A DNA stretch of 64,000 bases from a virus. Both the position numbers and the translations under genes were made by a program. Shown one piece after another: positions 16,831 through 24,433 of this stretch. Each line of letters opens with the position of its first letter. Position 1 is the stretch's first letter. The stretch lies in IMG/VR virus record IMGVR_UViG_3300027320_000003, positions 1 to 64,000 of that record; one strand, given 5' to 3'. The notes beneath the pieces are model-generated. The model saw nothing but the letters and a program-made list of their open reading frames with translations, made no database searches and was not told where the DNA came from.

Positions 16831-17278
16831 GATGAAGGTTAATACCCCGGTGGACCTGGTATTGTCATCCTACCAGGCTCTAAGCTCAATTGAGCAACGG
16901 GCTCTCGTCGAGAGGATGAGTAAGTTTTCGTTACCATCTGACGACTACTTTACGGCAGTGTTAACACGGATTGACGAGCGTGGTAACATTGACGCAGTAA
17001 GTCAGTGCACTGTTAAGGTTGGCGAATCTCACTGGATTGCATCTGGAAACGTGACTATTGGCGAAAACCTGCGTGCTAGATATATCGTAACCTCCAGTAA
17101 TCGCAAGATTAGGTTAATGGTGCGGTCAAATAGGTTTGTAAAATATGGGACCCTTTGGTACTACCTGTCCATACACCGAGTAAAGAGTCTTAATCTCGAC
17201 ATGTTGCGGAAACGTGTGTCTAGGTTATTCAAAAGAATGATGTCACGAGAGGCCAACAAAGTTATCCTCAGCGAGTAA
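16823..17278 (+). CDS. Unknown protein ending in a VILSE motif
   Basis: A 151-residue protein. The start may be GTG 16823, overlapping the previous stop, or ATG 16832, which has a GGTGAG before it. The N-terminal half is helical, the C-terminal half basic (RLFKRMMSREANKVILSE at the very end). The terminal I-L-S-E is of the prohead-protease-site type seen in many genes here. Function unknown. Confidence 0.55.
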   Translation: MSKMKVNTPVDLVLSSYQALSSIEQRALVERMSKFSLPSDDYFTAVLTRIDERGNIDAVSQCTVKVGESHWIASGNVTIGENLRARYIVTSSNRKIRLMVRSNRFVKYGTLWYYLSIHRVKSLNLDMLRKRVSRLFKRMMSREANKVILSE

Positions 17279-17359
17279 CAATTGGCCCAAGGATTTGATC
17301 CTCTAGTCCATATATAATCCTCTGCACGCCATATATGGCATGGCAGTACTTAACCTCCC

Positions 17360-17683
17360 ATGCCCTATAAGTTTCGTATCGTAGTTGCTATTTCTAAATC
17401 AAAATCCGGTGACAATTGGCACCACTCCACGTTTCATCTCAAGTCAGACACAACGTCTAGGTGCAGTGTAACAGGGTTGCGCGCCATCAATGCTAATGGG
17501 CGCGTGGTTGTTACCCATCATGGTCGCAAGCTAAAGCACATCGTTCCAAATGATACCACTGAACAAACCGTATCATATGCAGCAGTTGACCCGGCAAAAC
17601 GTCCGCGGCACACCATTTCACGAGTTGCTGCGGCACTTCGGTATGCGGCAAGTCGCAGATCAAGATTAGAGGTTGTCATTTAA
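17360..17683 (+). CDS. Small basic unknown protein
   Basis: A 107-residue, basic, beta-then-helix protein, ending in an Arg/Ala-rich helix (SRVAAALRYAASRRSRLE). A TACTTAAC box lies just before the ATG and a CCATATATGG palindrome ~30 bases further up. It is the last protein gene before the large RNA. Function unknown. Confidence 0.5.
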   Translation: MPYKFRIVVAISKSKSGDNWHHSTFHLKSDTTSRCSVTGLRAINANGRVVVTHHGRKLKHIVPNDTTEQTVSYAAVDPAKRPRHTISRVAAALRYAASRRSRLEVVI

Positions 17684-17715
17684 AGAGTTTCCAACACACC
17701 TTGTATTCTTACATC

Positions 17716-18430
17716 AAGGATCAACTATCCCCTGAGGAGTTGCAGTACAATGAGACTGGCCTATGCCATACTGAGAATGGACCCGGTGCAGATCTCCCCG
17801 TCAGTCTACCCAGGACAAAATGTTATCCCTCCAAATCACTACATCGCCTAACCGATGTAATAGCTGAATTGAGTATTGCATAAACGCTGCTCAGTTCGAG
17901 ACCACCTCAACGGTGAATCGGCCCGGTCTCAGTTAGAACAAACGTAAGGCATAGGCTGCCCAAATGGGACTATGCTGTAGCTATGGGTGTCGAGAACATA
18001 CACCCACTATTAATCTTTAGGGCACCAGTAACATGGTGATCTCGCTAGGTCAGGCACTCGTGCCAGTCAAGTTCTCGTGGATATGGATCTACAGTGATAC
18101 GTTTGTTGGGAGCCGAAAGTCTAGCACAGCGTAGTGCTAGGTAGTAGAAGGATGAGTATCGGATAGTGATTCGCCGAATATGGAGACTAGGCATACCTCC
18201 AACCAGCCGTGAAAAAGGAAGACGAAGAGTCGTCGGCTACGTGAATCATGCTGCTCAGCTACTAGCCGTGTCATCTATACGATGCAAGCCCACGGACAAC
18301 TAAGGTTGCCCTTAAGGGCAACCGAGCCAGCAGCTATAGGTTCATACCTCCGCGGCATGGTAACACCTCCACGTCCACCGGGTAAATGCCAACCGTACTT
18401 CCTCCATGAGGACCTCTAGGCGCACCGTTG
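17716..18430 (+). ncRNA. Large structured non-coding RNA candidate (~700 nt, GOLLD/ROOL-like in character)
   Basis: No credible ORF fills this stretch, but it is dense with complementary stems. Clear ones: 17743-17747/17769-17773 with an inner GGC/GCC; 17840-17846/17853-17859; 17898-17903/17925-17930; 17949-17954/17970-17975 with inner CCC/GGG; 17984-17990/18000-18006; 18023-18027/18034-18038; 18053-18056/18061-18064; 18121-18127/18134-18140; 18205-18208/18235-18238 enclosing 18221-18225/18230-18234; 18266-18270/18291-18295; 18304-18311/18316-18323; and a long-range stem 18250-18255/18329-18334. A TATTCT at 17704-17709 may be its -10 element. GOLLD, ROOL and OLE are known large bacterial or phage RNAs of similar size; identity with any of them is not shown. 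Confidence 0.65.
18304..18323 (+). repeat. Perfect 20-base palindrome inside the RNA
   Basis: GGTTGCCC, loop TTAA, GGGCAACC. The whole element is self-complementary, so two RNA copies could also pair with each other. It is not followed by T residues and so is not a terminator. Confidence 0.75.
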
Positions 18431-18494
18431 AACATACGTTCGAAGCTTGGGCCACAGGGCAGGCCATATCCCATTAACAGCATGTTCTACTAAT

Positions 18495-18845
18495 ATGGGT
18501 ACGGATAAACCACGCAACAATTTAACGGCCGACCAATTAGCTGTAGTAGAGGGTATAGGCATACTTGACCTAGCTGTGGATGTCGTCATAAACAGTGCTG
18601 GAGACATCCTGTTCACGGTAGAGAATAGACGATACTACCTAGGCATGCTCAAGAATGGAAAGATACACTTCCTACAGAGATGGGTGGTAGGACGGAACGC
18701 TGTAGAAACCGATGGCCATACCACCTATGTTAATATTGGCATGCCACGTGCCTCCGGAGATATAGCCATGGATATGGTGGTAGAGAGCGTCCGTGCCATG
18801 ATATTCCCGGGGGTGGCCGCTGACCTCGAGATTATGACTGAGTAG
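18495..18845 (+). CDS. Repeat-family protein, single domain, C-terminus EIMTE
   Basis: The start is ATG 18495, six bases after TGTTCT; the in-frame upstream ATG at 18447 would extend back towards the structured RNA. The 116-residue product has the family pattern: an N-terminal helix with GIGILD, a beta sheet (ILFTVENRRYYLGML), a C-terminal helix, and the signature FPGVAADLEIMTE ending exactly at the stop. Single copies occur throughout 18.5-33 kb. Function unknown; see the family findings. Confidence 0.7.
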   Translation: MGTDKPRNNLTADQLAVVEGIGILDLAVDVVINSAGDILFTVENRRYYLGMLKNGKIHFLQRWVVGRNAVETDGHTTYVNIGMPRASGDIAMDMVVESVRAMIFPGVAADLEIMTE

Positions 18846-18848
18846 CCT

Positions 18849-19031
18849 ATGGAACTGGCCTACAGAGTACGTTACACGGCCGGCAGTAGGGAGCATGCCA
18901 GGCGAGGCACGGTTTGGGCCTATACACCACGGCAGGGTATGATCCGACTGGTGCGGGTGTTACGGAGATACCGACATGAGGGTCAGGTGGTGGTTATACA
19001 TGGGATAGATTTGGTGATAGTTAGTCCGTGA
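18849..19031 (+). CDS. Small basic beta-rich protein
   Basis: A 60-residue product, Arg-rich (LVRVLRRYRHEGQ), beginning three bases after the upstream TAG and overlapping the next GTG start by four bases. If the UAG at 18843-18845 were read through, it would be an in-frame C-terminal extension of the repeat-family protein. Function unknown. Confidence 0.45.
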   Translation: MELAYRVRYTAGSREHARRGTVWAYTPRQGMIRLVRVLRRYRHEGQVVVIHGIDLVIVSP

Positions 19032-19747
19032 ACAAGAATGAATGGATAGGTCATTATGTGAAGAGATACGCCGTGGAGGCCCATGTATCACTGGGGGTTG
19101 CGGATACCGAGCTACGGATAATCTATGATGAGATGTATGCTTTTTTGGCCACGGATGATGGTGGCATGGGGTTAGGTAGGGCTGGGGCCTCGGAGTTACT
19201 GGCCGATAGGAATCTGTCCATGGATCTAATCCGTTACGTCAGAGATGTGTATGGTACGGCTAAGGACATGGTTGATGCATTCAATGATGGTGGTGATGCT
19301 CCGCAGGCCTACAACCTAGACAGCACAGGGTGGGCCTTTATATTACCCTATGTGGAGCGGTATCATGGTAGAAAGGCGGATGATTCGGTTATGTCGGAGT
19401 CAGCAGGCAAGTACCGGATAACAGAGAAGAACGTTGGCCCTGCACGTTGGAGGACACTTGGTTGGCTTGGGTTACAGGACAAATGCATATACCACGGCAA
19501 AGTTTCACCAAAGCCACGCGACACCATAATATCAGTGCAGTTCAAGGTCGGCGGAAATTACTACCGGTTAAGGCTTATGCACCACGGCCAGGTGTTAATG
19601 ATGTACGCATATAGGGATTTACTCTGGCAGGCAGTGACAGGTTACCGCCCGTCAGACGAGGAAGTATTCGCTATTTTACACCCTGGTGAAGCCGCTAATA
19701 GCGAGATTATGGCTGAGGCCCTAGTCCAGAGGTATCTAAACCGCTAG
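19028..19747 (+). CDS. Two-domain repeat-family protein
   Basis: A 239-residue protein with GTG start. Residues 1-~122 are a helical domain ending VMSES that is homologous to the C-terminal part of the gene at 21469-22227 (shared YDE, DLDSTGWAFILPYVERY-type region). Residues ~130-230 are the repeat-family domain with NVGPARWRTL, YYRLRLMHHG and the HPGEAANSEIMAE signature, here followed by 8 residues (ALVQRYLNR). Both domain ends look like protease-type sites followed by S or A. Function unknown. Confidence 0.65.
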   Translation: MNKNEWIGHYVKRYAVEAHVSLGVADTELRIIYDEMYAFLATDDGGMGLGRAGASELLADRNLSMDLIRYVRDVYGTAKDMVDAFNDGGDAPQAYNLDSTGWAFILPYVERYHGRKADDSVMSESAGKYRITEKNVGPARWRTLGWLGLQDKCIYHGKVSPKPRDTIISVQFKVGGNYYRLRLMHHGQVLMMYAYRDLLWQAVTGYRPSDEEVFAILHPGEAANSEIMAEALVQRYLNR

Positions 19748-19772
19748 GTCGTGATTTGTGGTTCTATGGAGG

Positions 19773-20072
19773 ATGAAGCTTATTATCAAATATGTGTCCA
19801 AGGAACTACTGGACAGTCTCGGAGTTACCGGGTTAAATTACATCTATAGTCCAACAACCAAGGTTGGCGATAGGCTGTATATCTGTTGCGTTCGCAGATT
19901 CGGTGGAGTTGCTGACCTGCTAAAGTACATCCGTGAGCAGGTTGGTGATCTATACATTCTTGACATAGTACGGCCAGACATCAACGCTATTATTCCCGAG
20001 GTATCTAGCCAGGAGGAAGGTGTCAATTATTACATGTCCTGTTTTACCGTTAAGGGTACACCGTCCAAATAG
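19773..20072 (+). CDS. Unknown small alpha/beta protein
   Basis: A 99-residue protein. ATG 19773 is preferred over a GTG 15 bases earlier because it follows GGAGG directly and the product begins MKLIIKYVSKELL. Alternating strands and helices (YILDIVRPDINAIIPEV) suggest a compact fold. It ends without the family glutamate. Function unknown. Confidence 0.5.
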   Translation: MKLIIKYVSKELLDSLGVTGLNYIYSPTTKVGDRLYICCVRRFGGVADLLKYIREQVGDLYILDIVRPDINAIIPEVSSQEEGVNYYMSCFTVKGTPSK

Positions 20073-20078
20073 GCCTGC

Positions 20079-20106
20079 TTTCCATGCGACGGACGCGATG
20101 TACTCT
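20079..20106 (+). promoter_or_regulatory. Class A promoter TTTCCA-N16-TACTCT
   Basis: TTTCCA 20079-20084, 16-base spacer, TACTCT 20101-20106, five bases, ATG 20112. Confidence 0.7.
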
Positions 20107-20111
20107 ACCGT

Positions 20112-20438
20112 ATGACAGAGAACATGGAACGGCTGAGTTGCCTCAGCAAGGAGCAGTACGACACAGTACGTGCATGCGGTATCCTAGAGGCAACGGACGT
20201 CACGGTTGAGATGACGGGAGAGTTTGCGAACGTTTATTTCACGGCCGTAACGGAGCAGCACTATCTCTTCGTCAGCAAGCGTGGTGGGATACTCGCCCTA
20301 TATAGGTGGCCAACGTCACCGGATGAGTACTGGGATAAACCGCACTGGCAAATCGTAACCGTAAAAGATAGCGCGGCTGATATCAAGTTGCACCTCTTCC
20401 CATGGTTAGCAGCCAACGAGGCATTGTTAAATGAGTGA
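20112..20438 (+). CDS. Repeat-family protein, single domain, C-terminus ALLNE
   Basis: A 108-residue product. Begins with a helix holding the ACGILEATD motif (compare GIGILD at 18495), continues with beta strands (ANVYFTAVTEQHYLFV) and ends FPWLAANEALLNE at the stop. Transcribed from its own leaderless-type promoter. The downstream family copy starts inside its last codons. Confidence 0.68.
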   Translation: MTENMERLSCLSKEQYDTVRACGILEATDVTVEMTGEFANVYFTAVTEQHYLFVSKRGGILALYRWPTSPDEYWDKPHWQIVTVKDSAADIKLHLFPWLAANEALLNE

Positions 20439-20793
20439 ACCTGACATAATCCAAGGTGGAACGCCATTCACGGACTGGTCCTATAGCCGCTTCATCGACG
20501 AACTCAAGATATTTGCCACGAGAATAGAGGGACTCGGGTTCAAATACGACGCCTACCGGACGACTGTGATAGTTCAGGTTTTTGTCTACGCACGCCTAGA
20601 CGATGGCCGGAAAGAATCCGTGGAGGTGGTGTATGACCGTGGATGTGAGTGGATCACCATATTGCGAACTGGTGGTCTTGACACTGTTACGCTGGCCTGC
20701 AATGGCCCAGGAAAGTATGCGGTAACTTTTAGGATGGCCATTACGGCGTTGGACCCAGGTACTGAGGCCCAAAGGAGTGTCATAGATGAATAG
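20431..20793 (+). CDS. Repeat-family protein, diverged, C-terminus SVIDE
   Basis: A 120-residue product overlapping the previous gene by eight bases. The core shows the same strand-turn-strand pattern (VFVYARLDDGRKESVEVVY) and it ends DPGTEAQRSVIDE, a relaxed form of the signature. Its own end overlaps the next copy by eight bases (ATGAATAG), so three copies are read as one operon. Confidence 0.6.
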   Translation: MSEPDIIQGGTPFTDWSYSRFIDELKIFATRIEGLGFKYDAYRTTVIVQVFVYARLDDGRKESVEVVYDRGCEWITILRTGGLDTVTLACNGPGKYAVTFRMAITALDPGTEAQRSVIDE

Positions 20794-21163
20794 GGTGCCA
20801 ACCAAATCCGGTGATGTATTGACGCCAGTTGGCCTTGAAAATCTTACCACTGAGGAGCACGAGGTGGTTAGAAGGATTGGTATATTGGATTCGGCGGCCG
20901 TATATGGCATAATTGCCTCGATTCGTAGTTCAACGTACCTCCATCACAGGCGCGTGGCTAAGGTTACGTTCCACGTCGGGGAGGATCTTTTCAAGGCGGA
21001 AATTACGTCCATTAGTCCAGTGGCGCGGATAAATCTGTTCGTTTTTGCCCTGCACACGGCAGGCACTACCTGGAAACCGCTGCACGTCTCTGGCGCACCT
21101 GAGGCCATCCGATCAACGCTATTCCCAACCGAGGTCGCGGAGAGCTCGATTATGGACGAATAA
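20786..21163 (+). CDS. Repeat-family protein, single domain, C-terminus SIMDE
   Basis: A 125-residue product beginning within the previous gene's last codons. It has RRIGILDSAAV near residue 30 (shared with 18495 and 24975), central strands (AKVTFHVGEDLFKAEI) and the end FPTEVAESSIMDE. It is followed by a further copy in another frame. Confidence 0.68.
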   Translation: MNRVPTKSGDVLTPVGLENLTTEEHEVVRRIGILDSAAVYGIIASIRSSTYLHHRRVAKVTFHVGEDLFKAEITSISPVARINLFVFALHTAGTTWKPLHVSGAPEAIRSTLFPTEVAESSIMDE

Positions 21164-21170
21164 CCCTACG

Positions 21171-21461
21171 ATTCTCCCAAAGACCTTTATTAGCAAGGTG
21201 CACAGGGCCACCTTAGATAGAATTGGCATCACCAGACTAGACACGTTGGAAACGAGGTCCGGGTCGTCAGTGATGGGTACCTGGATTGACTTCAGCGCGC
21301 AGGATGTATGTTGGTGCATAAACCTGGACGGGCGTGGAAAAGTTATTAGCCTCCACTCCATGGGTGCAAGAATGACCTACCTCAGTGAGCCGACGGACGA
21401 GATGATTCTAGCGCACCTCTACCCGACAATGACCGCGGAGGGTGCCATCTCACAGGAATAG
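21171..21461 (+). CDS. Repeat-family protein without a standard start codon, C-terminus AISQE
   Basis: The family-like sequence runs from about 21171 to the TAG at 21459-21461: TFISKVHRATLDRIGITRLD, then strands, then YPTMTAEGAISQE. No ATG or TTG opens this frame near the right place; ATT at 21171 and GTG at 21198 are the only options. Upstream in-frame sequence is a shadow of the previous gene. It may use a rare start, or be a decayed or frameshifted part of the 20786 gene. Confidence 0.5.
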   Translation: MLPKTFISKVHRATLDRIGITRLDTLETRSGSSVMGTWIDFSAQDVCWCINLDGRGKVISLHSMGARMTYLSEPTDEMILAHLYPTMTAEGAISQE

Positions 21462-21468
21462 TTAGCCC

Positions 21469-22227
21469 ATAGAAGATTTGAAACCAATATCGCAGGCGAA
21501 CCTTGGACCGCGGCGGTGGAAGACGATTACGGATCTGGATCTACAGGACATTGGAAAAGTAGTCTCATAATCTGCACCTAGTGTTACCAGTGGCGTCCAA
21601 TTCTCCCTGGATGGAAAGCTATACCGCCTTCGGATGTACCATACCGGTATGATAATGGCGCTAACCACATGGCGAGATAACGCGTGGTACATCGTAATTG
21701 GCATGGATCCATCGGTTGAGGATGTTTGGACGGCCCTATATCCTGGACGGGCAGCTGAGACCGAGCTGTTGTCGGAGTTAACCGGAGTATTTAAACCTAT
21801 GAAGAGTCGCCACATTTTAAGTAAGATCATCAACGAGTCGCACAAGAGCATTGGATGGGCCAAGTTCGCGCAGCCAACATACAGCGCTATTAGGGCGAAT
21901 AAGGACGAAATTGCTCTCGCTAGATTATATGATGAGGTTCTCGGTCTTCTCGTTGAGAAGGACATGGACGGGTCGGGTATCGCCTTCACACAGGCCGAAG
22001 CAGAGAAATTCCTTAACTTTACACCGCATGTTGAGGCCATTCTTAAGGGAATCATTCTTGTTTACGGGTCCGTTGAGAACGCTCTTGAGGACTGGTTGAA
22101 CAACGGCGCTCCAGCTGCTCACGACCTCGACAACACCGCATTTAAGGGATTGCTTCCTCTTATCAATCGATTCGAACGTGCCAACGGTATCCGCAGAGAC
22201 GCTGACGGATACCGCGTCGCTCGGTAG
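21469..22227 (+). pseudogene. Repeat-family gene interrupted by an in-frame TAA, fused to a second domain
   Basis: One frame reads from ~21469 through a TAA at 21568-21570 and on to TAG at 22225-22227. Before the TAA, NLGPRRWKTITDLDLQD matches NVGPARWRTLGWLGLQD of the 19028 protein; after it, GKLYRLRMYHTGMIMALTTW matches the following part, and YPGRAAETELLSE is the signature. The remaining residues are the helical domain found N-terminally in 19028. There is no ATG before the TAA; ATG 21634 would give a truncated 197-residue protein. Broken gene or stop readthrough. Confidence 0.6.
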
Positions 22228-22250
22228 CATTCTGTCTAACCGGCTTAATC

Positions 22251-22278
22251 TTTCCACATTCCATTGGAGGTGTATTCT
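22251..22278 (+). promoter_or_regulatory. Class A promoter TTTCCA-N16-TATTCT
   Basis: TTTCCA 22251-22256, 16-base spacer, TATTCT 22273-22278, six bases, ATG 22285. Confidence 0.78.
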
Positions 22279-22284
22279 ACTGGC

Positions 22285-22563
22285 ATGAACAAGCCATCCT
22301 TCCATCTCCCTATTCCAATGCTAACACGGGTAGTAACGTTTAGATGGAGTGAGCTTATGGATGGCAAAAATGGAACAGTTTACGGTATATCCAGCGAAGG
22401 CGTCATCTTCAATTACATTGTTCACCTGGACTCGCCAGTGTTAGTTAACGGCGAGATGCATCTTGCCCTGTCCGTACCTGGTACTAATCTTATGGGTGTT
22501 GATGGAACTGATTACCGCCTTCACGAAGCCCATCCTTCTCGCCCCAGTCAACGGGCTTCATAA
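22285..22563 (+). CDS. Small unknown beta-rich protein
   Basis: A 92-residue protein; start chosen from the promoter six bases before the ATG. Beta-strand pattern (RVVTFRWSELMDGKNGTVYG) like a small SH3-type barrel. Stops just before the next class A promoter, so it is a single-gene transcription unit. Function unknown. Confidence 0.6.
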   Translation: MNKPSFHLPIPMLTRVVTFRWSELMDGKNGTVYGISSEGVIFNYIVHLDSPVLVNGEMHLALSVPGTNLMGVDGTDYRLHEAHPSRPSQRAS

Positions 22564-22568
22564 TGTTC

Positions 22569-22596
22569 TTTCCACCACCGATGAGCGGTGTATTCT
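22569..22596 (+). promoter_or_regulatory. Class A promoter TTTCCA-N16-TATTCT
   Basis: TTTCCA 22569-22574, 16-base spacer, TATTCT 22591-22596, six bases, ATG 22603. The spacer contains a perfect CACCG/CGGTG dyad. Confidence 0.78.
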
Positions 22597-22602
22597 ACCT
22601 CC

Positions 22603-22782
22603 ATGGACTACCTTGTAATATTTGAAGACGGCACATTGCTGCTAATGGAGACGGTATCCGCTGAGGATTTAGCCGCCTCGAACGACGGAATTATCACCAT
22701 TGTCTACCTTAAGGATCGTACCGTCCATCGTGGTGGTACTACTTGGGATCCTATTAAAGAGTACACCGCGGAGAAACCATGA
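22603..22782 (+). CDS. Small acidic unknown protein
   Basis: A 59-residue protein beginning MDYLVIFEDGTLLL, a small beta-hairpin-plus-helix type often seen among phage early genes. First gene of a run (22603, 22779, 23054, 23306) joined by ATGA overlaps or no gap. Function unknown. Confidence 0.6.
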   Translation: MDYLVIFEDGTLLLMETVSAEDLAASNDGIITIVYLKDRTVHRGGTTWDPIKEYTAEKP

Positions 22783-23057
22783 GTGGCTTTAACTTTGCTG
22801 AGGCCGACAAGGACCTCTCAGATATGTACCGGTTCTCAGTTGGCGACGGTGTTGCCGAATCTATGGCCGCCAAGATTAACCTACTGGTCTTGAAGGCCAG
22901 GCAGGCGGGTGCAGATGAGGCCCGAGCTAGCATGCGCTGTGATACTTGTGTTGACTACTGGGAGTCGAGTCACGGATCAAAGCATTGCCTGCGATACGCC
23001 CGCACAATGCCGGAAAATTTCGGCTGCATAAACCACGCACTAAAAGGAACACCATGA
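22779..23057 (+). CDS. Small protein with a Cys-rich probable zinc site
   Basis: A 92-residue protein. After a helical N-terminus it has MRCDTCVDYW, then HCLRYAR and a final GCINH. The CxxC plus C plus C spacing fits one zinc ion. It overlaps the gene on each side by four bases. It may bind nucleic acid or act as an adaptor; not recognised. Confidence 0.6.
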   Translation: MSGFNFAEADKDLSDMYRFSVGDGVAESMAAKINLLVLKARQAGADEARASMRCDTCVDYWESSHGSKHCLRYARTMPENFGCINHALKGTP

Positions 23058-23305
23058 GCAAATACGATTCAGAGGCTGCGAAACTATTGAAGCTAATCGA
23101 AGAGGCGCAGGAGACTGAGATGGTCGATGACTACGTTGACGTCTGCTGCCACGCTATCCGCAAATTTCTCGACCAGAACCGTGCATTTGATGTACGGTTC
23201 ATGGAGTGGATGTTAAACAACACGGCGATGGTCGCGCTCAAGTTTGACAATAACCCGATAAAGGCGAAAGAGTACTGGTTGGCCAATGTTCACATGGAGA
23301 GCTAG
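23054..23305 (+). CDS. Small helical unknown protein
   Basis: An 83-residue protein. ATG 23054 is preferred: it overlaps the previous TGA and has AAGGA seven bases before it. Helical and acidic (AAKLLKLIEEAQETEMVDDY), with a Cys pair. The stop TAG is followed at once by the next ATG. Function unknown. Confidence 0.6.
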   Translation: MSKYDSEAAKLLKLIEEAQETEMVDDYVDVCCHAIRKFLDQNRAFDVRFMEWMLNNTAMVALKFDNNPIKAKEYWLANVHMES

Positions 23306-23977
23306 ATGATCATCAACTCTGACTTTAAGGATTACTACGACAAGGCAGCCTCCTACGGCATCGATAAAACCGTGGCATGGAACAGACGGAGTGTTAAGTA
23401 TTTCCACGTTCGGCGAGGAGACGGACCAGCGGAAGGACTAAACAGAATTACAGACAAGAAAATAACCACCGCCGCAGATCTACTAGGCTTTCGGCACATT
23501 GAGAGCCACGAGTTATCTGACACACTTCTATTCTGCGGTGAAATATGGGTGATTGTCTATGACACCACCAGCGATCTCGTTAGAATTATCTCCGAGAAGG
23601 AGGCTGAGGCGGTATCCACCCGAAAAATCAAGAGCAGGAAACTATCTTGGATGTACGGTCCATGGGGTGGTGGATACGGTGCCCGTCATGCTGCTGCTGA
23701 TCTTATTCACAAGGCGTACGAATCTCCAGTAATACTGGTCGCCGGTTGGCGACATGGATCGTCAAGCATTACCGTAAACCCGTCACTACGAAAGATCGGT
23801 TTCTACCAGGATGCCTCAATGATCTTCTCAAAGATTCACAGCTACCTGTCGCCTAAGGATAAGGAGACCGTTAAGGTAGCCGACAAATACCGGATCGCCG
23901 CCCACGGATACGATAAAGACAGCTTTCGCCATGAACCTGGTGGACCAGCACGGAAACGTAAGAAAGCCGCCGGTTAG
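23306..23977 (+). CDS. Unknown 223-residue phage protein
   Basis: Starts at the base after the previous TAG. Begins MIINSDFKDYYDKAASYG, followed by an alpha/beta body and a Lys/Arg-rich tail (GGPARKRKKAAG). The N-terminal pattern is one I associate with a conserved phage hypothetical protein, but I cannot name a function. No catalytic motif is obvious. Confidence 0.65.
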   Translation: MIINSDFKDYYDKAASYGIDKTVAWNRRSVKYFHVRRGDGPAEGLNRITDKKITTAADLLGFRHIESHELSDTLLFCGEIWVIVYDTTSDLVRIISEKEAEAVSTRKIKSRKLSWMYGPWGGGYGARHAAADLIHKAYESPVILVAGWRHGSSSITVNPSLRKIGFYQDASMIFSKIHSYLSPKDKETVKVADKYRIAAHGYDKDSFRHEPGGPARKRKKAAG

Positions 23978-23985
23978 GAGAGCGT

Positions 23986-24420
23986 ATGCCTATCAGTAGA
24001 GCGCCAATAGAGCTTCTGAAAGACGATTTTAAACGCGGAACTTTCTTCGGCAACTCGTCATATACGACTAAGGCGCTGATCGGGTCTATTCCAGTCGTGT
24101 TTAAGGAATGGAACTTTGGACCGGATGACCAGGCCCAATCTCACCTGCCGCATAAATACCAGCTTGGTGAGCACCTTCGCGGGTGCAAGCACTGGGATGA
24201 TGGAATCGCTAACATGAAGATTCACTCCATAGACACGTTTGACACGGTTCTTCTCAGGTATGTCGCAGTGTGCAGCGTTACCATTAGAGGTAAGTATATC
24301 GAACAAACCAGTAAAGTGTTCACAATGGACACGGCGGATCGCATTGACGAGATATTCAATTGGGTGCATGCCACGCTTGAACCATCTGAAAGCGCCGAGA
24401 CCGAGGTGCTAACCGAGTAG
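23986..24420 (+). CDS. Repeat-family protein, single domain, C-terminus EVLTE
   Basis: A 144-residue product, somewhat longer than most copies at its N-terminus. The central strands (VLLRYVAVCSVTIRGKYI) and the end EPSESAETEVLTE at the stop fit the family; PSESAE is shared with the first domain of the 35264-36307 polyprotein. Function unknown. Confidence 0.66.
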   Translation: MPISRAPIELLKDDFKRGTFFGNSSYTTKALIGSIPVVFKEWNFGPDDQAQSHLPHKYQLGEHLRGCKHWDDGIANMKIHSIDTFDTVLLRYVAVCSVTIRGKYIEQTSKVFTMDTADRIDEIFNWVHATLEPSESAETEVLTE

Positions 24421-24433
24421 ACTGATTTACATC

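Noticed and set aside
17701-17883. 60-codon ORF from a TTG with a faint lHxENGP-like repeat
   Set aside because: No ATG or ribosome-binding site, the start overlaps a TATTCT element, and clean RNA stems (17743-17773 and 17840-17859) run through it. It is better explained as the 5' part of the large RNA.
18304-18323. Strong hairpin as an intrinsic terminator
   Set aside because: It is followed by GAGCC, not by T residues, and lies inside a longer structured region with a long-range stem around it.
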